From the NCBI GenBank assembly GCA_902574475.1, contig CACGNZ010000001.1, positions 1-61,415 of the forward strand: DNA of 61,415 nt. Reading direction: 5' to 3'. This stretch comes from an uncultured Alphaproteobacteria bacterium. GTDB lineage: Bacteria; Pseudomonadota; Alphaproteobacteria; HIMB59; GCA-002718135. Positions 49,919 to 61,415 of this stretch are shown in pieces (positions within the stretch are counted from its first letter, which is position 1; every line of letters starts with the position of its first letter). Under the pieces are notes generated by a model. That model had not been told where the DNA came from and did not search any database. It saw only the letters and a program-made list of their open reading frames with translations. The position numbers and the translations under genes were made by a program.

Positions 49919-52900
49919 TTAGTTATTTTCGTCAATTTTTGACTGATTTTGAGCAATTATTTTGTTATCTCTGTCAGCGGCAAGATTTTCATAGTCTGTT
50001 GTCATTTGTCCAGTACCAGCAGGTATTAACCTACCTACAATAACATTTTCTTTTAGACCATTAAGCAAATCAACCTTTCCTAAAGTTGCTGCATCAGTTA
50101 AAACTTTAGTGGTTTCTTGGAAAGAAGCGGCAGAGATAAAGGAGTTAGTTTGTAAACTTGCTTTAGTAATTCCTAATAAAACAGGCTCAAATTTAACTTC
50201 TTTTTTACCTTCATTAGCAAGAATTTTATTTAGTCTTAACAAGTCTCTCTTTTGAACTTGTTCTCCAACGATTAGATTAGAGTCACCTGAATCTTTAATG
50301 AGAACTTTCTGAAGCATCTGTCTTGCAATTGTTTCAATATGCTTATCATTTATATAAACACCTTGGAGTTTATAAACAGATTGTACTTCTCTAACTAGAT
50401 ATCTTGCAAGTTCTTCTACTCCCAATATTCTTAATATATCATGTGGTACAGGAGTACCTTCAACTAGTATATCACCTCTTTTTACAAAATCTCCTTCTTG
50501 TACATTCAAATATTTTGATCTTGGTATTAGTGTTTCAAAGCTATCTTTTTCATCTATGCTAGTTATAATTACTCTTCTTTTATTTTTATAATCTTTTCCA
50601 AATGATATTTTACCATCAATTTCACACATAATTGCTGGATCTTTAGGTTTTCTAGCTTCAAATAACTCTGCTACTCTAGGAAGACCTCCTGTTATATCTT
50701 TCGTTTTTGAAGACTCTTTAGGTATCCTTGCAAGTACCTGACCAGCAAATACTTCTTGACCTTCTTCGACACTCAAAATTGTATCTATTGACATAGGATA
50801 ATTAAGGACATGATCATTTTCAGTGTCCATATCTTTATTTGTTAAAATATTAATTGCAGGCTTAAAGTTTTTACTTTTTTGATTTTGACTCCAATCAATA
50901 ACTATTTTACTTGATATCCCTGTTGTGTCATCAATTGATTCCCTAAAAGATACACCTTGCTTTAAATCAATATATCTAACAAATCCATTTTTCTCGGAAA
51001 TAATTGGTAATGTATAAGGATCCCATTCAGCTAAAGTTTGGTTACTTTTAATTTTATCTCCATCACTTACCAGTAATCTTGAACCAAAAGGAATGTTACT
51101 AGAGAATTTCTCTGTATTTTCATCAATAATTTTTATCTTAGCATTTCTACTCAAAACTATTTTACTATTAAACCTATCTTCAATAATTTTGATATTTTCA
51201 AATTTTACACTTCCTTGTATCGGAGAAACGGCGTTAGATTGTTCAACAGATGAACTTGCAGCTCCACCTATATGAAAAGTTCTCATTGTTAGCTGAGTTC
51301 CAGGTTCTCCTATAGATTGTGCTGCAATAATTCCTACAGCTTCACCTATATTAACAGAAGTTCCTCTTGCTAGATCTCTTCCATAGCATTTTGCACATAT
51401 TCCATCTTCAGTTTCACATGTTAAAACTGATCTTATTTTAAGAGATCTTATACCTTGCTTAGAGATAGGGTCTAAATGTCTCTCTGAAATTATTTCTCCG
51501 GCAGAAACTATTAAATTTTCGTTTTGATCAAATATATCTTCTAAAGGAGTTCTTCCCAAAACCCTCTCGGTTAAAGGGGAAGTTATGTTACCAGCCTCAA
51601 CAATTTCTTCTACAATTACTCCATTATTAGTCCCACAGTCAACCTCTCTTATGACAGCATCTTGAGCAACATCTACAAGCCTTCTTGTAAGATAGCCACT
51701 ACTCGCAGTTTTTAATGCAGTATCTGCAAGACCTTTACGTGCACCGTGAGTGGAAGTAAAGTATTCAAGTACTGAGAGACCTTCTTTAAAATTTGATTTA
51801 ATTGGATTTTCAATAATCTCTCCAGATGGCTTAGCCATTAAACCACGCATACCCGATAATTGTTTTAATTGTGCAGCTGAACCTCTTGCTCCAGAATGTG
51901 CCATCATATAGACTGAATTGATTGGCTTATTATCTGAAGGGTTAGATATTACATCAAGCATTTTGTCTGCAACTCTATTTGTACAATCAGACCAAGCATC
52001 TACAACTTTGTTATACTTTTCTCCCTGTGTTATTAATCCATCTTGATATTGTCTTTCGTATTCCTGGACTTTTTTCTGCGTCTCATCTAGTAATTTTTCT
52101 TTATCTAAAGGTATAATTAAATCATCTTTACCAAAAGATATACCAGCTATAGCAGCGTATTTAAATCCAATTTGCATTAAGTGATCCGCAAATATTACTG
52201 TTTCTTTTTGACCACAAAATCTGTAAACCGAATCAATAATATTACTAACTTCTTTTTTTGTAAGTACCTTATTTATTGTTTCAAAATTTATATTTTTATT
52301 CTTTGGAAGAATGTTACTGAGTATAAGTCTACCAGGTGTGGTCTCAACTTTTACAAGATTGTTATCATTATCTTTTATTCTAGCAAATATTTTAGTGTGC
52401 AAATTAATATCTTTATTTTCAAGTGCTTTTTCAACTTCATTTATATCAAGAAAATACCTGCCTTCACCAACTTGATTATTTCTCAAAATAGAAAGATAGT
52501 AAATCCCAAGCACGATATCTTGAGACGGAACAATAATTGGTTTGCCACTGGAAGGTGATAAAATATTATTTGTACTCATCATTAAAACTCTTGCTTCAAG
52601 TTGAGCTTCAAGACTTAAAGGCACATGTACTGCCATTTGATCACCATCAAAATCAGCATTAAATGCAGTACATACCAAAGGATGTAATTGAATTGATTTA
52701 CCTTCTACTAACATAGGTTCAAATGCTTGAATACCTAATCTATGAAGAGTAGGTGCTCTATTTAAAAGTACAGGGTGTTCTCTAATTACTTCTTCTAGAA
52801 TATCCCATACCCTAGGATCTTCTTTTTCAACTAATTTTTTTGCAGCTTTAATGGTGTTGGCCCAGCCATAAATATCTAACTTATGAAAAATGAATGGTTT

Positions 52901-54037
52901 AAATAACTCTAATGCCATTTTTTTTGGAATACCGCATTGGTGCAATTTAAGATTTGGACCAACAACAATTACTGATCTTCCAGAGTAATCAACTCTTTTT
53001 CCTAATAAATTTTGTCTAAACCTTCCTTGTTTTCCTTTAAGCATATCTGAGAGTGACTTTAAAGGTCTTTTGTTAGTTGAAGTAATCACTCTTCCTCTTC
53101 TACCGTTATCAAAAAGAGCATCTACTGACTCTTGAAGCATTCTTTTTTCATTTCTAACAATTATGTCAGGTGCTCTTAAGTCGATTAATCTCTTTAATCG
53201 ATTATTTCTATTTATGACTCTTCTATACAGATCATTTAGATCGCTCGTTGCGAACCTTCCTCCATCAAGTGGAACAAGAGGTCTCAATTCAGGGGGTATT
53301 ACAGGAAGCACTCTTAGTATCATCCATTCTGGTTTATTTTTTGATGTTAAAAAAGATTCTATCAGTTTTAATCTTTTAGTTATTTTAGTTTTTTTAAGTT
53401 CAGATTTTGTTTCAGAAAGTTCAATTTTTAATTGTTTATGATCAGCTTCTAAATCAATGCCAAGAAGCATTTGCTCAATAGCTTCCGCACCGATTGATGC
53501 ACTAAAAGAATCTTCACCATACTCATCTTGATAATCAATATATTGCTCTTCAGATATTATTTCTCCTTTTTTAAGATCGGTTAACCCTGGTTCAACAACA
53601 ATAAATTGTTCAAAATAAAGGACCTTTTCAAGATTTTTTATTGTCATATCAAGAAGAGTTGCTATTCTACTTGGTAAGGATTTCATGAACCAAATATGAG
53701 AAACTGGAGCTGCTAATTCTATGTGTCCCATTCTATCTCTACGTACCTTTGAGAGAGTAACTTCTACTCCACATTTTTCACAAATAATTCCTCTAAACTT
53801 CATTCTTTTATATTTTCCACACAGACATTCATAATCTTTAACGGGACCAAATATTCTTGAACAAAATAAACCATCTTTTTCAGGCTTAAATGTTCTATAG
53901 TTTATAGTTTCTGGTTTTTTAATTTCACCAAAAGACCAGGATCTTATATCATCTGGACTAGCAATAGAAATTTTAAGGCTGTTAAAATTTTGGACACCTA
54001 AGTTTTGATTAAATATGTTTGTTAGTTCTTTATTCAT
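49919..54037 (-). CDS. rpoC: RNA polymerase beta' subunit
   Basis: [20 protein letters not shown] zinc site; [12 protein letters not shown]. Confidence 0.99.
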   Translation of the reverse strand: MNKELTNIFNQNLGVQNFNSLKISIASPDDIRSWSFGEIKKPETINYRTFKPEKDGLFCSRIFGPVKDYECLCGKYKRMKFRGIICEKCGVEVTLSKVRRDRMGHIELAAPVSHIWFMKSLPSRIATLLDMTIKNLEKVLYFEQFIVVEPGLTDLKKGEIISEEQYIDYQDEYGEDSFSASIGAEAIEQMLLGIDLEADHKQLKIELSETKSELKKTKITKRLKLIESFLTSKNKPEWMILRVLPVIPPELRPLVPLDGGRFATSDLNDLYRRVINRNNRLKRLIDLRAPDIIVRNEKRMLQESVDALFDNGRRGRVITSTNKRPLKSLSDMLKGKQGRFRQNLLGKRVDYSGRSVIVVGPNLKLHQCGIPKKMALELFKPFIFHKLDIYGWANTIKAAKKLVEKEDPRVWDILEEVIREHPVLLNRAPTLHRLGIQAFEPMLVEGKSIQLHPLVCTAFNADFDGDQMAVHVPLSLEAQLEARVLMMSTNNILSPSSGKPIIVPSQDIVLGIYYLSILRNNQVGEGRYFLDINEVEKALENKDINLHTKIFARIKDNDNNLVKVETTPGRLILSNILPKNKNINFETINKVLTKKEVSNIIDSVYRFCGQKETVIFADHLMQIGFKYAAIAGISFGKDDLIIPLDKEKLLDETQKKVQEYERQYQDGLITQGEKYNKVVDAWSDCTNRVADKMLDVISNPSDNKPINSVYMMAHSGARGSAAQLKQLSGMRGLMAKPSGEIIENPIKSNFKEGLSVLEYFTSTHGARKGLADTALKTASSGYLTRRLVDVAQDAVIREVDCGTNNGVIVEEIVEAGNITSPLTERVLGRTPLEDIFDQNENLIVSAGEIISERHLDPISKQGIRSLKIRSVLTCETEDGICAKCYGRDLARGTSVNIGEAVGIIAAQSIGEPGTQLTMRTFHIGGAASSSVEQSNAVSPIQGSVKFENIKIIEDRFNSKIVLSRNAKIKIIDENTEKFSSNIPFGSRLLVSDGDKIKSNQTLAEWDPYTLPIISEKNGFVRYIDLKQGVSFRESIDDTTGISSKIVIDWSQNQKSKNFKPAINILTNKDMDTENDHVLNYPMSIDTILSVEEGQEVFAGQVLARIPKESSKTKDITGGLPRVAELFEARKPKDPAIMCEIDGKISFGKDYKNKRRVIITSIDEKDSFETLIPRSKYLNVQEGDFVKRGDILVEGTPVPHDILRILGVEELARYLVREVQSVYKLQGVYINDKHIETIARQMLQKVLIKDSGDSNLIVGEQVQKRDLLRLNKILANEGKKEVKFEPVLLGITKASLQTNSFISAASFQETTKVLTDAATLGKVDLLNGLKENVIVGRLIPAGTGQMTTDYENLAADRDNKIIAQNQSKIDENN

Positions 54038-57000
54038 TATTCATCTGATCCTATTAAGTTTGTTAAGTTGTTTTCTTTTAAGTTTTCTTTAAAATCAAGA
54101 TTTAAACCAAGAGATCGAAGCTCTTTAACCATTACATTAAATGATTCTGGTGTTCCAGACTCAAAATTATTATCACCTTTCACTATTGATTCATAAACTT
54201 TAGTTCTACCTGCAACATCATCAGATTTAATTGTTAGTATTTCTTGAAGTGTATAAGCTGCGCCATAGGCCTCTAGTGCCCATACCTCCATTTCACCAAA
54301 TCTTTGACCTCCAAATTGAGCCTTACCACCAAGTGGTTGTTGAGTAACTAAACTGTAAGGACCAATAGATCTTGCATGTATTTTTTCATCAACTAAATGA
54401 TGAAGTTTAAGCATATACATGTATCCAACTGTTACTGGTCTTTCAAATTTTTTTCCAGTAACTCCATCATAAAGAACTTCCTGTCCAGTTTGCGAGACAC
54501 CTGATTTTATAAGTAAATTGGTAATATCTTTTTCTTTAGCTCCATCAAATACAGGTGTTGCAAATGGTATTCCATCCCTAAGATTATTTGCAAGTTCTAA
54601 TACTTGATCGTCATCCATATTTTTAATTATTTTTTGATGATCTTGTAAATTATATATATCTATTAGTTTTTCTTTTAGATTTTTTGTCTGTCCTTCAGTT
54701 TGTATTTGTTCAATCATTTTATTAACTTGTTTTCCTAAAGAAGCAGAAGCCCATCCAAGATGAGTTTCAAGAATTTGACCAATATTCATTCTGCTTGGTA
54801 CACCTAGTGGGTTTAAAACAATATCTACTGGTGTTCCATCCTCTAAATATGGCATGTCTTCGACAGGGCATATTTTAGAAATTACACCTTTGTTACCGTG
54901 TCTTCCTGCCATCTTATCTCCAGGTTGAAGTTTTCTTTTCACAGCTATGAATACTTTTATTAGCTTCAAAACTCCAGGCAGTAACTCATCTCCACTTTGG
55001 ATCTTATCAATTTTGTTTTCAAATTTTTGATTAATATTTCCAAGTTGGTTTTCATAATTTTTAACCAAAGATTCAATTTCTGAAGTAGTTTTTTCTTCGC
55101 TAATAGAAATTTTAAGTAACTCAGATAATGATATATTTTCTATTTGTTCAAATTGAATTGTAGAGTTTTTCTTTAAGTTTTCGTTTCCAGATAAAAAAGT
55201 CTTATTGTTTAGAAGTTCTTTAAGATGATTCCCAAAACTTTTTTCAAGAATTTTTAGTTCATCATCTCTGTCACGAGCTATGGATTCAATTTGATTATTT
55301 TCGATACTTATTGCACGTTCATCTTTTTCTATACCTCTTCTAGAGAAAACTCTTATTTCTACAATTGTACCTTTAACACCAGGAGGCACTCTTAAGCTTG
55401 TATCTTTTACCTCAGCAGCTTTTTCTCCAAATATAGCTCTAAGTAATTTCTCTTCTGGTGTCATAGGAGATTCACCTTTTGGTGTGACCTTACCAACTAG
55501 TATATCTCCAGAATTTACTTCAGCACCAACATATACTATTCCAGTCTCATCAAGATTTATTAACATTTCTTCACTAGCATTAGGTATATCTCGAGTAATT
55601 TCTTCTGGACCAAGTTTAGTATCTCTTGACATAACCTCAAATTCTTCAACATGAATTGATGTAAAAACATCATCCTGAACAACCTTTTCAGAGATTAAAA
55701 TTGAATCCTCAAAGTTATATCCATTCCATGGCATAAAAGCTGCAAGAACATTTCTACCCAATGCTAATTCTCCTAATTCTGTAGCAGGTCCATCAGCTAT
55801 TACTTGATTTTTTGATATTTTATCACCTACATTCACAAGGGGCCTTTGACTGATACATGTATTTTGATTAGATCTTTGAAATTTTAATAGATTGTAAATA
55901 TCAATTTTGTTTAAAGATTTATCATTTTTATCAGTTACTCTTATAACAATTCTATTAGCATCAAGCTGATCAACAACGCCTTCTCTTTTTGCAACTACTG
56001 TTGAACCACTATCCTTAGCAACAGTAAACTCCATACCAGTGCCAACTAATGGAGCTTTTGGCTTTATAAGAGGAACTGCCTGTCTCATCATATTTGAACC
56101 CATCAATGCTCTATTAGCATCGTCATTTTCTAAAAATGGAATAAGTGAAGACGCTACAGAAACTAATTGTTGTGGTGAGACATCCATTAGATCGATAGCA
56201 TCAATTTCAGCATTTATAAACTCTCCATTTTTTCTACAACTAACAATTTGATTTACAAACTTTCCTTTTGGATCAACTTCTGCATTAGCTTGAGCGATTA
56301 CAAAGTCTTCTTCGTCTATGGCACTTAAGTAAATAACTTTATTTGTTACTTTACCAGAGCTTACTATTCTGTAAGGTGTTTCTATAAATCCATATTTATT
56401 GATTCTTGAATAGGAAGCCAAACTATTTATCAAACCTATATTAGCCCCCTCAGGAGTTTCGATTGGACATATGCGGCCATAATGAGTTTGATGAACATCT
56501 CTTACCTCAAAGCCAGCTCTTTCCCTATTCAAACCACCAGGGCCAAGTGCTGACACTCTTCTTTTATGTGTTATCTCACTTAATGGATTTGTTTGATCCA
56601 TAAATTGGCTGAGCTGACTAAGACCAAAAAATTCTTTTATGGACGCTACTACTGGTTTAGCATTTACAATATCTTGAGGCATAATATTGTCTACCTCCAG
56701 AGAACTGAGCCTCTCTTTAATTGCTCTATCCATCTTTAGTAGTCCAATTCTGTATTGATTTTCAAGTAGCTCTCCAACTGACCTTACTCTTCTATTTGCA
56801 AGATGATCAATATCATCTACTTCACCTTTGCCATCAATTAGATTGTGCATATGCTTTATAACATCAATAATATCACTTTTATCTAAAATTCTTTGTTCTA
56901 CAGGTGTATCCTTTTTAAATTTTGAACTTATTTTTAATCTACCTACAGATGACAGATCATATCTATCCTGGTTAAAAAATAAGTTGTTAAAAAGATTTTC

Positions 57001-58242
57001 TGCGGTTTCAATTGTAGGCGGTTCACCAGGTCGTAAGATTTTAAATACTTCAAACAAAGCTTCTTCTCTTGATCTTGCTTTATCTAGCTGAAGTGTATTT
57101 CTTATGTATGATCCAATTTCAATGTTATCAGCCTGCAAGATATCTAATTTGTTTAATTTATATTCATTTAAAAATTCTAAAAAAATTTCATCTATCTCAT
57201 AACCAGCTTCAAAATAAATTTTACCTGTTTCTTCATCTATTATATCAGAAGATATGTAATGCCCTAAAAGAGATTCGTTGGTAATTGTTAACGTAGAAAT
57301 ATTTTTTTTCTTCAATTCATTTATACTTCTTTGATTTATCTTTGTACCTTTTTCAATAAGAACTTTACCTGTTTTAGAATCTAACAAATCAAAATTTATT
57401 ATTTTTGATTTAAAAAATATTAGATCCTCTTTAAATGACCAACCAAAATCATTTTTCTTATATGGAATATTTTTATAAAAAATTGATAAAATTTCTTCAG
57501 CAGTTAAACCTTGAATTTTTTTTGGATCTGGTTCTATTTTATTTTTTTCACATTCGATCAGGTAATTTTCAGACATGCTACCTAAGAGACATTTGAGCAA
57601 TGTTGTAACTGGAAATTTTCTTTTTCTGTCTATTCTTGCATGAATATTATTTTTTGCATCATGCTCAAAATCCAACCAAGAACCCCTATATGGAATAATT
57701 CTAGCATTAAACAAAAATTTTCCACTTGTATGAGTTTTACCATAATCATGATCAAAAAAAACACCTGGAGATCTATGCATTTGACTTACGACTACTCTTT
57801 CTGTGCCATTTACTACAAAGGTAGCATTTTTAGTCATTAAAGGAATATCTCCCATATAAACTTCTTGTTCTTTAATATCTCTTACAGATTTAGTTCCAGC
57901 AATTTCATCGATATCCCAAATAATTAATCTAAAGTTTACTAAAAGAGGTGCTCCATAAGTCATACCACGTTGGTTGCATTCATTTACATCATACTTTGGA
58001 ACACCAATATCATAACTCACATAGTCAACTGATGCTCTTTCAGTGTAATCGTGAATTGGAAATACAGATTTAAAAATAGAATGAAGACCAATATTATCTC
58101 GCTTTTCAGGAGTAATTTTGAGTTGCAAAAAATTATCAAAAGATCTTTTTTGAACCTCCACTAAATTTGGAAGCGAAGTCACTAATGGTATTTTGCCAAA
58201 AGATTTTCTAATTTTTTTTGTATTTATGTGATCTAAACTCAT
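54037..58242 (-). CDS. rpoB: RNA polymerase beta subunit
   Basis: [55 protein letters not shown]. Confidence 0.99.
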   Translation of the reverse strand: MSLDHINTKKIRKSFGKIPLVTSLPNLVEVQKRSFDNFLQLKITPEKRDNIGLHSIFKSVFPIHDYTERASVDYVSYDIGVPKYDVNECNQRGMTYGAPLLVNFRLIIWDIDEIAGTKSVRDIKEQEVYMGDIPLMTKNATFVVNGTERVVVSQMHRSPGVFFDHDYGKTHTSGKFLFNARIIPYRGSWLDFEHDAKNNIHARIDRKRKFPVTTLLKCLLGSMSENYLIECEKNKIEPDPKKIQGLTAEEILSIFYKNIPYKKNDFGWSFKEDLIFFKSKIINFDLLDSKTGKVLIEKGTKINQRSINELKKKNISTLTITNESLLGHYISSDIIDEETGKIYFEAGYEIDEIFLEFLNEYKLNKLDILQADNIEIGSYIRNTLQLDKARSREEALFEVFKILRPGEPPTIETAENLFNNLFFNQDRYDLSSVGRLKISSKFKKDTPVEQRILDKSDIIDVIKHMHNLIDGKGEVDDIDHLANRRVRSVGELLENQYRIGLLKMDRAIKERLSSLEVDNIMPQDIVNAKPVVASIKEFFGLSQLSQFMDQTNPLSEITHKRRVSALGPGGLNRERAGFEVRDVHQTHYGRICPIETPEGANIGLINSLASYSRINKYGFIETPYRIVSSGKVTNKVIYLSAIDEEDFVIAQANAEVDPKGKFVNQIVSCRKNGEFINAEIDAIDLMDVSPQQLVSVASSLIPFLENDDANRALMGSNMMRQAVPLIKPKAPLVGTGMEFTVAKDSGSTVVAKREGVVDQLDANRIVIRVTDKNDKSLNKIDIYNLLKFQRSNQNTCISQRPLVNVGDKISKNQVIADGPATELGELALGRNVLAAFMPWNGYNFEDSILISEKVVQDDVFTSIHVEEFEVMSRDTKLGPEEITRDIPNASEEMLINLDETGIVYVGAEVNSGDILVGKVTPKGESPMTPEEKLLRAIFGEKAAEVKDTSLRVPPGVKGTIVEIRVFSRRGIEKDERAISIENNQIESIARDRDDELKILEKSFGNHLKELLNNKTFLSGNENLKKNSTIQFEQIENISLSELLKISISEEKTTSEIESLVKNYENQLGNINQKFENKIDKIQSGDELLPGVLKLIKVFIAVKRKLQPGDKMAGRHGNKGVISKICPVEDMPYLEDGTPVDIVLNPLGVPSRMNIGQILETHLGWASASLGKQVNKMIEQIQTEGQTKNLKEKLIDIYNLQDHQKIIKNMDDDQVLELANNLRDGIPFATPVFDGAKEKDITNLLIKSGVSQTGQEVLYDGVTGKKFERPVTVGYMYMLKLHHLVDEKIHARSIGPYSLVTQQPLGGKAQFGGQRFGEMEVWALEAYGAAYTLQEILTIKSDDVAGRTKVYESIVKGDNNFESGTPESFNVMVKELRSLGLNLDFKENLKENNLTNLIGSDE

Positions 58243-58260
58243 TTTATCCCTCTTTTAAAT

Positions 58261-58291
58261 TTGAGGCCTAACAATTAAGCTAGGCCATCAA
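58261..58291 (-). terminator. Stem-loop in rplL-rpoB intergenic region (candidate attenuator/RNase processing hairpin)
   Basis: ttga-ggccta ... taggcc-a-tcaa: 10 bp stem with one bulge and a 10-nt loop. Confidence 0.6.
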
Positions 58292-58292
58292 T

Positions 58293-58670
58293 TTATTTTA
58301 ATGCAACTTTTGCGCCAGCTGCTTCTAATGCTTTTTTCATTTCTTCAGCTTCTTCTTTTTTAACCCCTTGTTTAAGTGGTTTAGGCGCACCCTCTACTAG
58401 ATCTTTAGCTTCTTTTAAGCCAAGACCAGTGATAGTTCTGACTTCTTTGATAACTGCAATTTTATTAGATCCAGATTCAGATAATTCAATATCAAATTCT
58501 GTCTTCTCTTCTGCAGGAGCTTCTCCGCCACCTGCAGCTGGAGCTGCGGCTACAGCTACGGGCGCAGCAGCAGATACTCCCCATTTCTCTTCAAGCATTT
58601 TACTTAATTCAGCTGCTTCAAGCACAGATAATGAAGAAAGATCTTCTACAATTTTATTTAAATCAGCCAT
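58293..58670 (-). CDS. rplL: 50S ribosomal protein L7/L12
   Basis: Ala-rich hinge [52 protein letters not shown]. Confidence 0.98.
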   Translation of the reverse strand: MADLNKIVEDLSSLSVLEAAELSKMLEEKWGVSAAAPVAVAAAPAAGGGEAPAEEKTEFDIELSESGSNKIAVIKEVRTITGLGLKEAKDLVEGAPKPLKQGVKKEEAEEMKKALEAAGAKVALK

Positions 58671-58688
58671 TTATTTCTCCTTATTTAC

Positions 58689-59210
58689 CTAGTTCGACTC
58701 TTGTTTATTGCTACTGTTAGAACTAATTAATCTTGCAATTTGTGCTCCAGGTTCAGCTGTAATTGAAGCTATCTTTTGAGCAGGTGCAGAAATTAATCCT
58801 ATTATTGTTCCTCTTAACTCATCTAAAGAAGGTAATTTTGCAAGAAAATCAATTTTCTCTTTATCAATTTTCTCACCATTGTAACCTCCACCAATAATTT
58901 TAAACTTTTCAAATTTTTTCTCAAAGCTAACCGCTACTTTTGCTGGTGCTACTGCATCATCAGAATAAGCAATTGCTGTTGGACCTTTAAAAAGCTCTGA
59001 AATATCTTTAAACTGAGTTTCAGAAATAGCAAGTTTAGTGAGCCTGTTCTTAGTTACTTTAAATTTTGCTCCATTATCTCTCATTTCTTTTCTGAGTTGC
59101 TCTGTCTCATTAACTGTTAACCCAGAATATTCAGCAACAATCACAGACGTAGCATTTGAAAAATCTTCTTTGAGATTACTTACAAAATCTTTTTTTTCAG
59201 AACGTTTCAC
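58689..59210 (-). CDS. rplJ: 50S ribosomal protein L10 (GTG start)
   Basis: KRSEKKDFVSNLKEDFSNATSVIVAEYSGLTVNETEQLRKEMRDNGAKFKVTKNRL. Confidence 0.97.
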   Translation of the reverse strand: MKRSEKKDFVSNLKEDFSNATSVIVAEYSGLTVNETEQLRKEMRDNGAKFKVTKNRLTKLAISETQFKDISELFKGPTAIAYSDDAVAPAKVAVSFEKKFEKFKIIGGGYNGEKIDKEKIDFLAKLPSLDELRGTIIGLISAPAQKIASITAEPGAQIARLISSNSSNKQESN

Positions 59211-59393
59211 GTCAACCTCGGTTTTAATTAGATCCAGAGGATCTAAAATTAGCTAAAATTAGTTTGACCATCAAACTAACTTAAAGCCTGTCAAGAAGCA
59301 AATCAATAACTCGCTTCAGTCTATGCAGGATATTAAGCTTTAAGCTCCTGCAGTCTTTGACAGGTGATGATCAAAGATCATCTATTGGATTAA
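59211..59393 (-). ncRNA. Ribosomal protein L10 leader-like cis-regulatory RNA
   Basis: Minus strand CACCTGTCAAAGACTGCAGGAGCTTAAAGCTTAATATCCTGCATAGACTGAAGCGAG...CTTGACAGG directly upstream of rplJ, plus downstream hairpins. Confidence 0.75.
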
Positions 59394-60083
59394 TTAACGC
59401 AAGCTTGCTTGGTTAATACTTAATCCAATTCCCATAGTTGAAGCTATGGTAACCTTTTTAACAAAAGAACCCTTCACAGCATCGGGTTTACTTTTTACAA
59501 TTGAAGAATAAAATGTTTTAATATTTTCTAACAAATCTTCTTCACTAAAATCTATTTTACCAACACCAGCATGGACAATGCCAGACTTATCATTTTTGAA
59601 TTTAACTTGACCTGATTTAGCATCTTTTACTGATTGAGAAATTTCATTTGTAACTGTTCCAAGTTTAGGATTTGGCATTAACCCTTTTGGGCCTAGTATT
59701 TTAGCAACTTTACCAAGTTTAGGCATCATATCTGGGGTTGCAATTAATATATCAAAATCTATTTTAGATTTAGAAATATTTTCAATTAAATCTTCACTTC
59801 CGACTAAATCAGCACCACTACTTTTAGCATCACCTTGTTTATCTTCATTAGCAACTACAGCAACTTTGACTGTTTTACCTGAACCCTTTGGAAGATTAAC
59901 CACGCCCTTAATATTTTGCTCTGTTTTATTGCTATCAATACCTAGGTTTATTGAGATATCAATCGTTTCGTTAAACTTTACGTAAGAATTTTCTTTTAAA
60001 ATTTTTATTGCTTCTAGTGGTTCGTAAACTTTGCTAGCATCAAGGTTAGTTATTATTTTTTTTCTATTTTTTGTTATTTTCAT
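59394..60083 (-). CDS. rplA: 50S ribosomal protein L1
   Basis: [32 protein letters not shown]. Confidence 0.98.
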   Translation of the reverse strand: MKITKNRKKIITNLDASKVYEPLEAIKILKENSYVKFNETIDISINLGIDSNKTEQNIKGVVNLPKGSGKTVKVAVVANEDKQGDAKSSGADLVGSEDLIENISKSKIDFDILIATPDMMPKLGKVAKILGPKGLMPNPKLGTVTNEISQSVKDAKSGQVKFKNDKSGIVHAGVGKIDFSEEDLLENIKTFYSSIVKSKPDAVKGSFVKKVTIASTMGIGLSINQASLR

Positions 60084-60511
60084 TTACCTTCAACCTCCAT
60101 ACCCATTGAAACTGCAGAACCTTTAACCATATTCATTGCTCCATCTAAATCAATAGCATTTAAATCTTGCATTTTTTCTTTTGCAATTTTTTCAATATCT
60201 TGCATAGAAACCTTACCGACCAGGGTTCTCCCTGGTGTTGAGTTTCCTTTTTTTATTTTTGCAGCTTTCTTCAAATAAAAACTAACTGGGGGTAACTTTG
60301 TAACAAAATCAAATGTTCTATCTTTATAAGCAGTTATAACAACAGGAATTGGAGCACCTTTTTCAATATCTTTAGTCTTATCGTTAAAAGCTTTACAGAA
60401 ATCCATTATGTTTAAACCTCTTTGACCTAGGGCAGGACCAACTGGCGGAGAAGGGTTTGCTCCTCCAGCAGGAATTTGTAATTTAATTAATCCTAAAATT
60501 TCTTTAGCCAT
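60080..60511 (-). CDS. rplK: 50S ribosomal protein L11
   Basis: [35 protein letters not shown]. Confidence 0.98.
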   Translation of the reverse strand: MAKEILGLIKLQIPAGGANPSPPVGPALGQRGLNIMDFCKAFNDKTKDIEKGAPIPVVITAYKDRTFDFVTKLPPVSFYLKKAAKIKKGNSTPGRTLVGKVSMQDIEKIAKEKMQDLNAIDLDGAMNMVKGSAVSMGMEVEGK

Positions 60512-60514
60512 AGT

Positions 60515-61048
60515 CTATACCTTTTCTACTTGAGAGTATTCTAAATCAACTGGTGTTGATCTTCCAAAAATTGATACAGCAACTCTTAATCTTGCTTTAT
60601 CCTCATCTATTTGTTCGATCTCTCCATTAAATGATGCAAATGGTCCATCAATGACTTTTACTTGTTCACCAATATCATACATTATTGCAGGTCTAGATTT
60701 TTCTACACCATCTATCACTTGTTCAGATATTCTTTTTGCTTCAGCATTGCTAATTGGAACTGGCTTACCTTTATTACCTAAAAAACCACTTAATTTAGGT
60801 GTAGTTTTAATTATATGCCATGTATCATCATTCAAATTCATTTTTATTAATATGTAACCTGGAAATATTTTTCTTTCTGTATTAACCCTAACACCTCTTT
60901 TTACTTCGACAATGTTTTGAACTGGAACAGATATTTCTTCAATATGTTCTTTAACACCAAGTTTATTTGCTTGATCTAAAATACTATCAGCAACTTTTTT
61001 TTCATAACCTGAGTAGGCATGAAGGACGTACCATCTTGCTTTATTCAT
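60515..61048 (-). CDS. nusG: Transcription termination/antitermination protein NusG
   Basis: ARWYVLHAYSGYEKKVA; FPGYILIKM; GEQVKVIDGPFASFNGEIE. Confidence 0.98.
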   Translation of the reverse strand: MNKARWYVLHAYSGYEKKVADSILDQANKLGVKEHIEEISVPVQNIVEVKRGVRVNTERKIFPGYILIKMNLNDDTWHIIKTTPKLSGFLGNKGKPVPISNAEAKRISEQVIDGVEKSRPAIMYDIGEQVKVIDGPFASFNGEIEQIDEDKARLRVAVSIFGRSTPVDLEYSQVEKV

Positions 61049-61263
61049 TAAAAGCCCGAACCTATTTCAATAATTTTTCTTATTGAAAATGACCAAATTT
61101 GATCAGTTAAGAGAAAAAATAATGAAAATAATATTATTAATAATATGACTATTGCCGAGGAAATGAAAGTGTCCCTCCTTTGAGGCCAAGTTACTTTTTG
61201 TAATTCTTGCCTAACTTGTCTTACAAAAAGAGCAGGCGATGTTTTCTTTTTTTCAATATTCAT
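61048..61263 (-). CDS. secE: Preprotein translocase SecE
   Basis: VRQVRQELQKVTWPQRRDTFISSAIVI plus a single TM segment. Confidence 0.95.
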   Translation of the reverse strand: MNIEKKKTSPALFVRQVRQELQKVTWPQRRDTFISSAIVILLIILFSLFFLLTDQIWSFSIRKIIEIGSGF

Positions 61264-61278
61264 ATATTCACTTTTTTT

Positions 61279-61354
61279 TGGCAGGAGTGGCAGGACTTGA
61301 ACCCGCAGCCCCCGGTTTTGGAGACCGGTGCTCTACCAGTTGAGCTACACTCCT
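61279..61354 (-). tRNA. tRNA-Trp (anticodon CCA), CCA tail encoded
   Basis: Minus strand AGGAGTGTAGCTCAACTGGTAGAGCACCGGTCTCCAAAACCGGGGGCTGCGGGTTCAAGTCCTGCCACTCCTGCCA. Confidence 0.97.
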
Positions 61355-61394
61355 ATTATTAAGTATTGGCTAACAGATAGAGCGGTCTCTAAAA

Positions 61395-61415
61395 CTATTC
61401 AATAATTTCAGCAAC
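61395..61415 (-). CDS. tuf: C-terminal end of a gene, probably EF-Tu (truncated by window edge)
   Basis: Minus strand GTT GCT GAA ATT ATT GAA TAG = VAEIIE*, resembling the EF-Tu C-terminus; tuf-tRNA-Trp-secE-nusG synteny. Confidence 0.7.
   Translation of the reverse strand, partial: VAEIIE

Noticed and set aside
56516-56640. Possible rifampicin-resistance substitutions in rpoB
   Set aside because: The core region ([29 protein letters not shown]) keeps the key His and Ser residues; the Thr in QTNPL looks like natural divergence and cannot be interpreted.
51093-59256. Plus-strand ORFs antisense to rpoC, rpoB, rplL and rplJ
   Set aside because: Same reasoning: fully embedded antisense frames of conserved genes, no independent support.
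1-61415. CRISPR arrays, transposases, integrases, prophage genes, defence islands
   Set aside because: No regularly spaced repeats, IS-type terminal repeats, recombinases or nuclease/helicase defence genes were seen; the window is core and metabolic.

Overview
AT-rich, gene-dense window, most likely from a streamlined alphaproteobacterium; a marine SAR11/HIMB59-like lineage is an inference only. It has three parts. (1) ~1-32 kb is metabolic: a polyamine/opine-type ABC transporter, a DadA-like oxidoreductase, aldehyde dehydrogenases, an M19 dipeptidase next to two conserved-unknown proteins, and a ~13.7 kb minus-strand gene train. That train reads AGAT-like amidinotransferase, EutA-, EutB- and EutC-like proteins, a PLP fold-type-II enzyme, an M20 amidohydrolase, a metal-ligand-poor M24 'pita-bread' protein, a Ser/Cys proline-racemase-family protein and heterotetrameric sarcosine oxidase soxBDAG. 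A ROK kinase, BioY, GshB/GshA and MgtE follow. (2) ~31.9-34 kb holds tRNA-Leu(GAG), lipB, an RluC/D-family pseudouridine synthase and crcB. (3) ~34-61.4 kb is a contiguous minus-strand ribosomal/RNA-polymerase superoperon: tuf(partial)-tRNA-Trp-secE-nusG-rplKAJL-rpoBC-rpsLG-fusA-S10-spc-alpha. tuf is absent between fusA and rpsJ, and rpmD is absent between rpsE and rplO. The best candidate for an undescribed system is the AGAT/EutABC-like/M20/M24/ProR/Sox gene train. It looks like a rewired (hydroxy)ectoine-type or guanidino-compound/sarcosine catabolic operon. I saw no CRISPR array, transposon or prophage.
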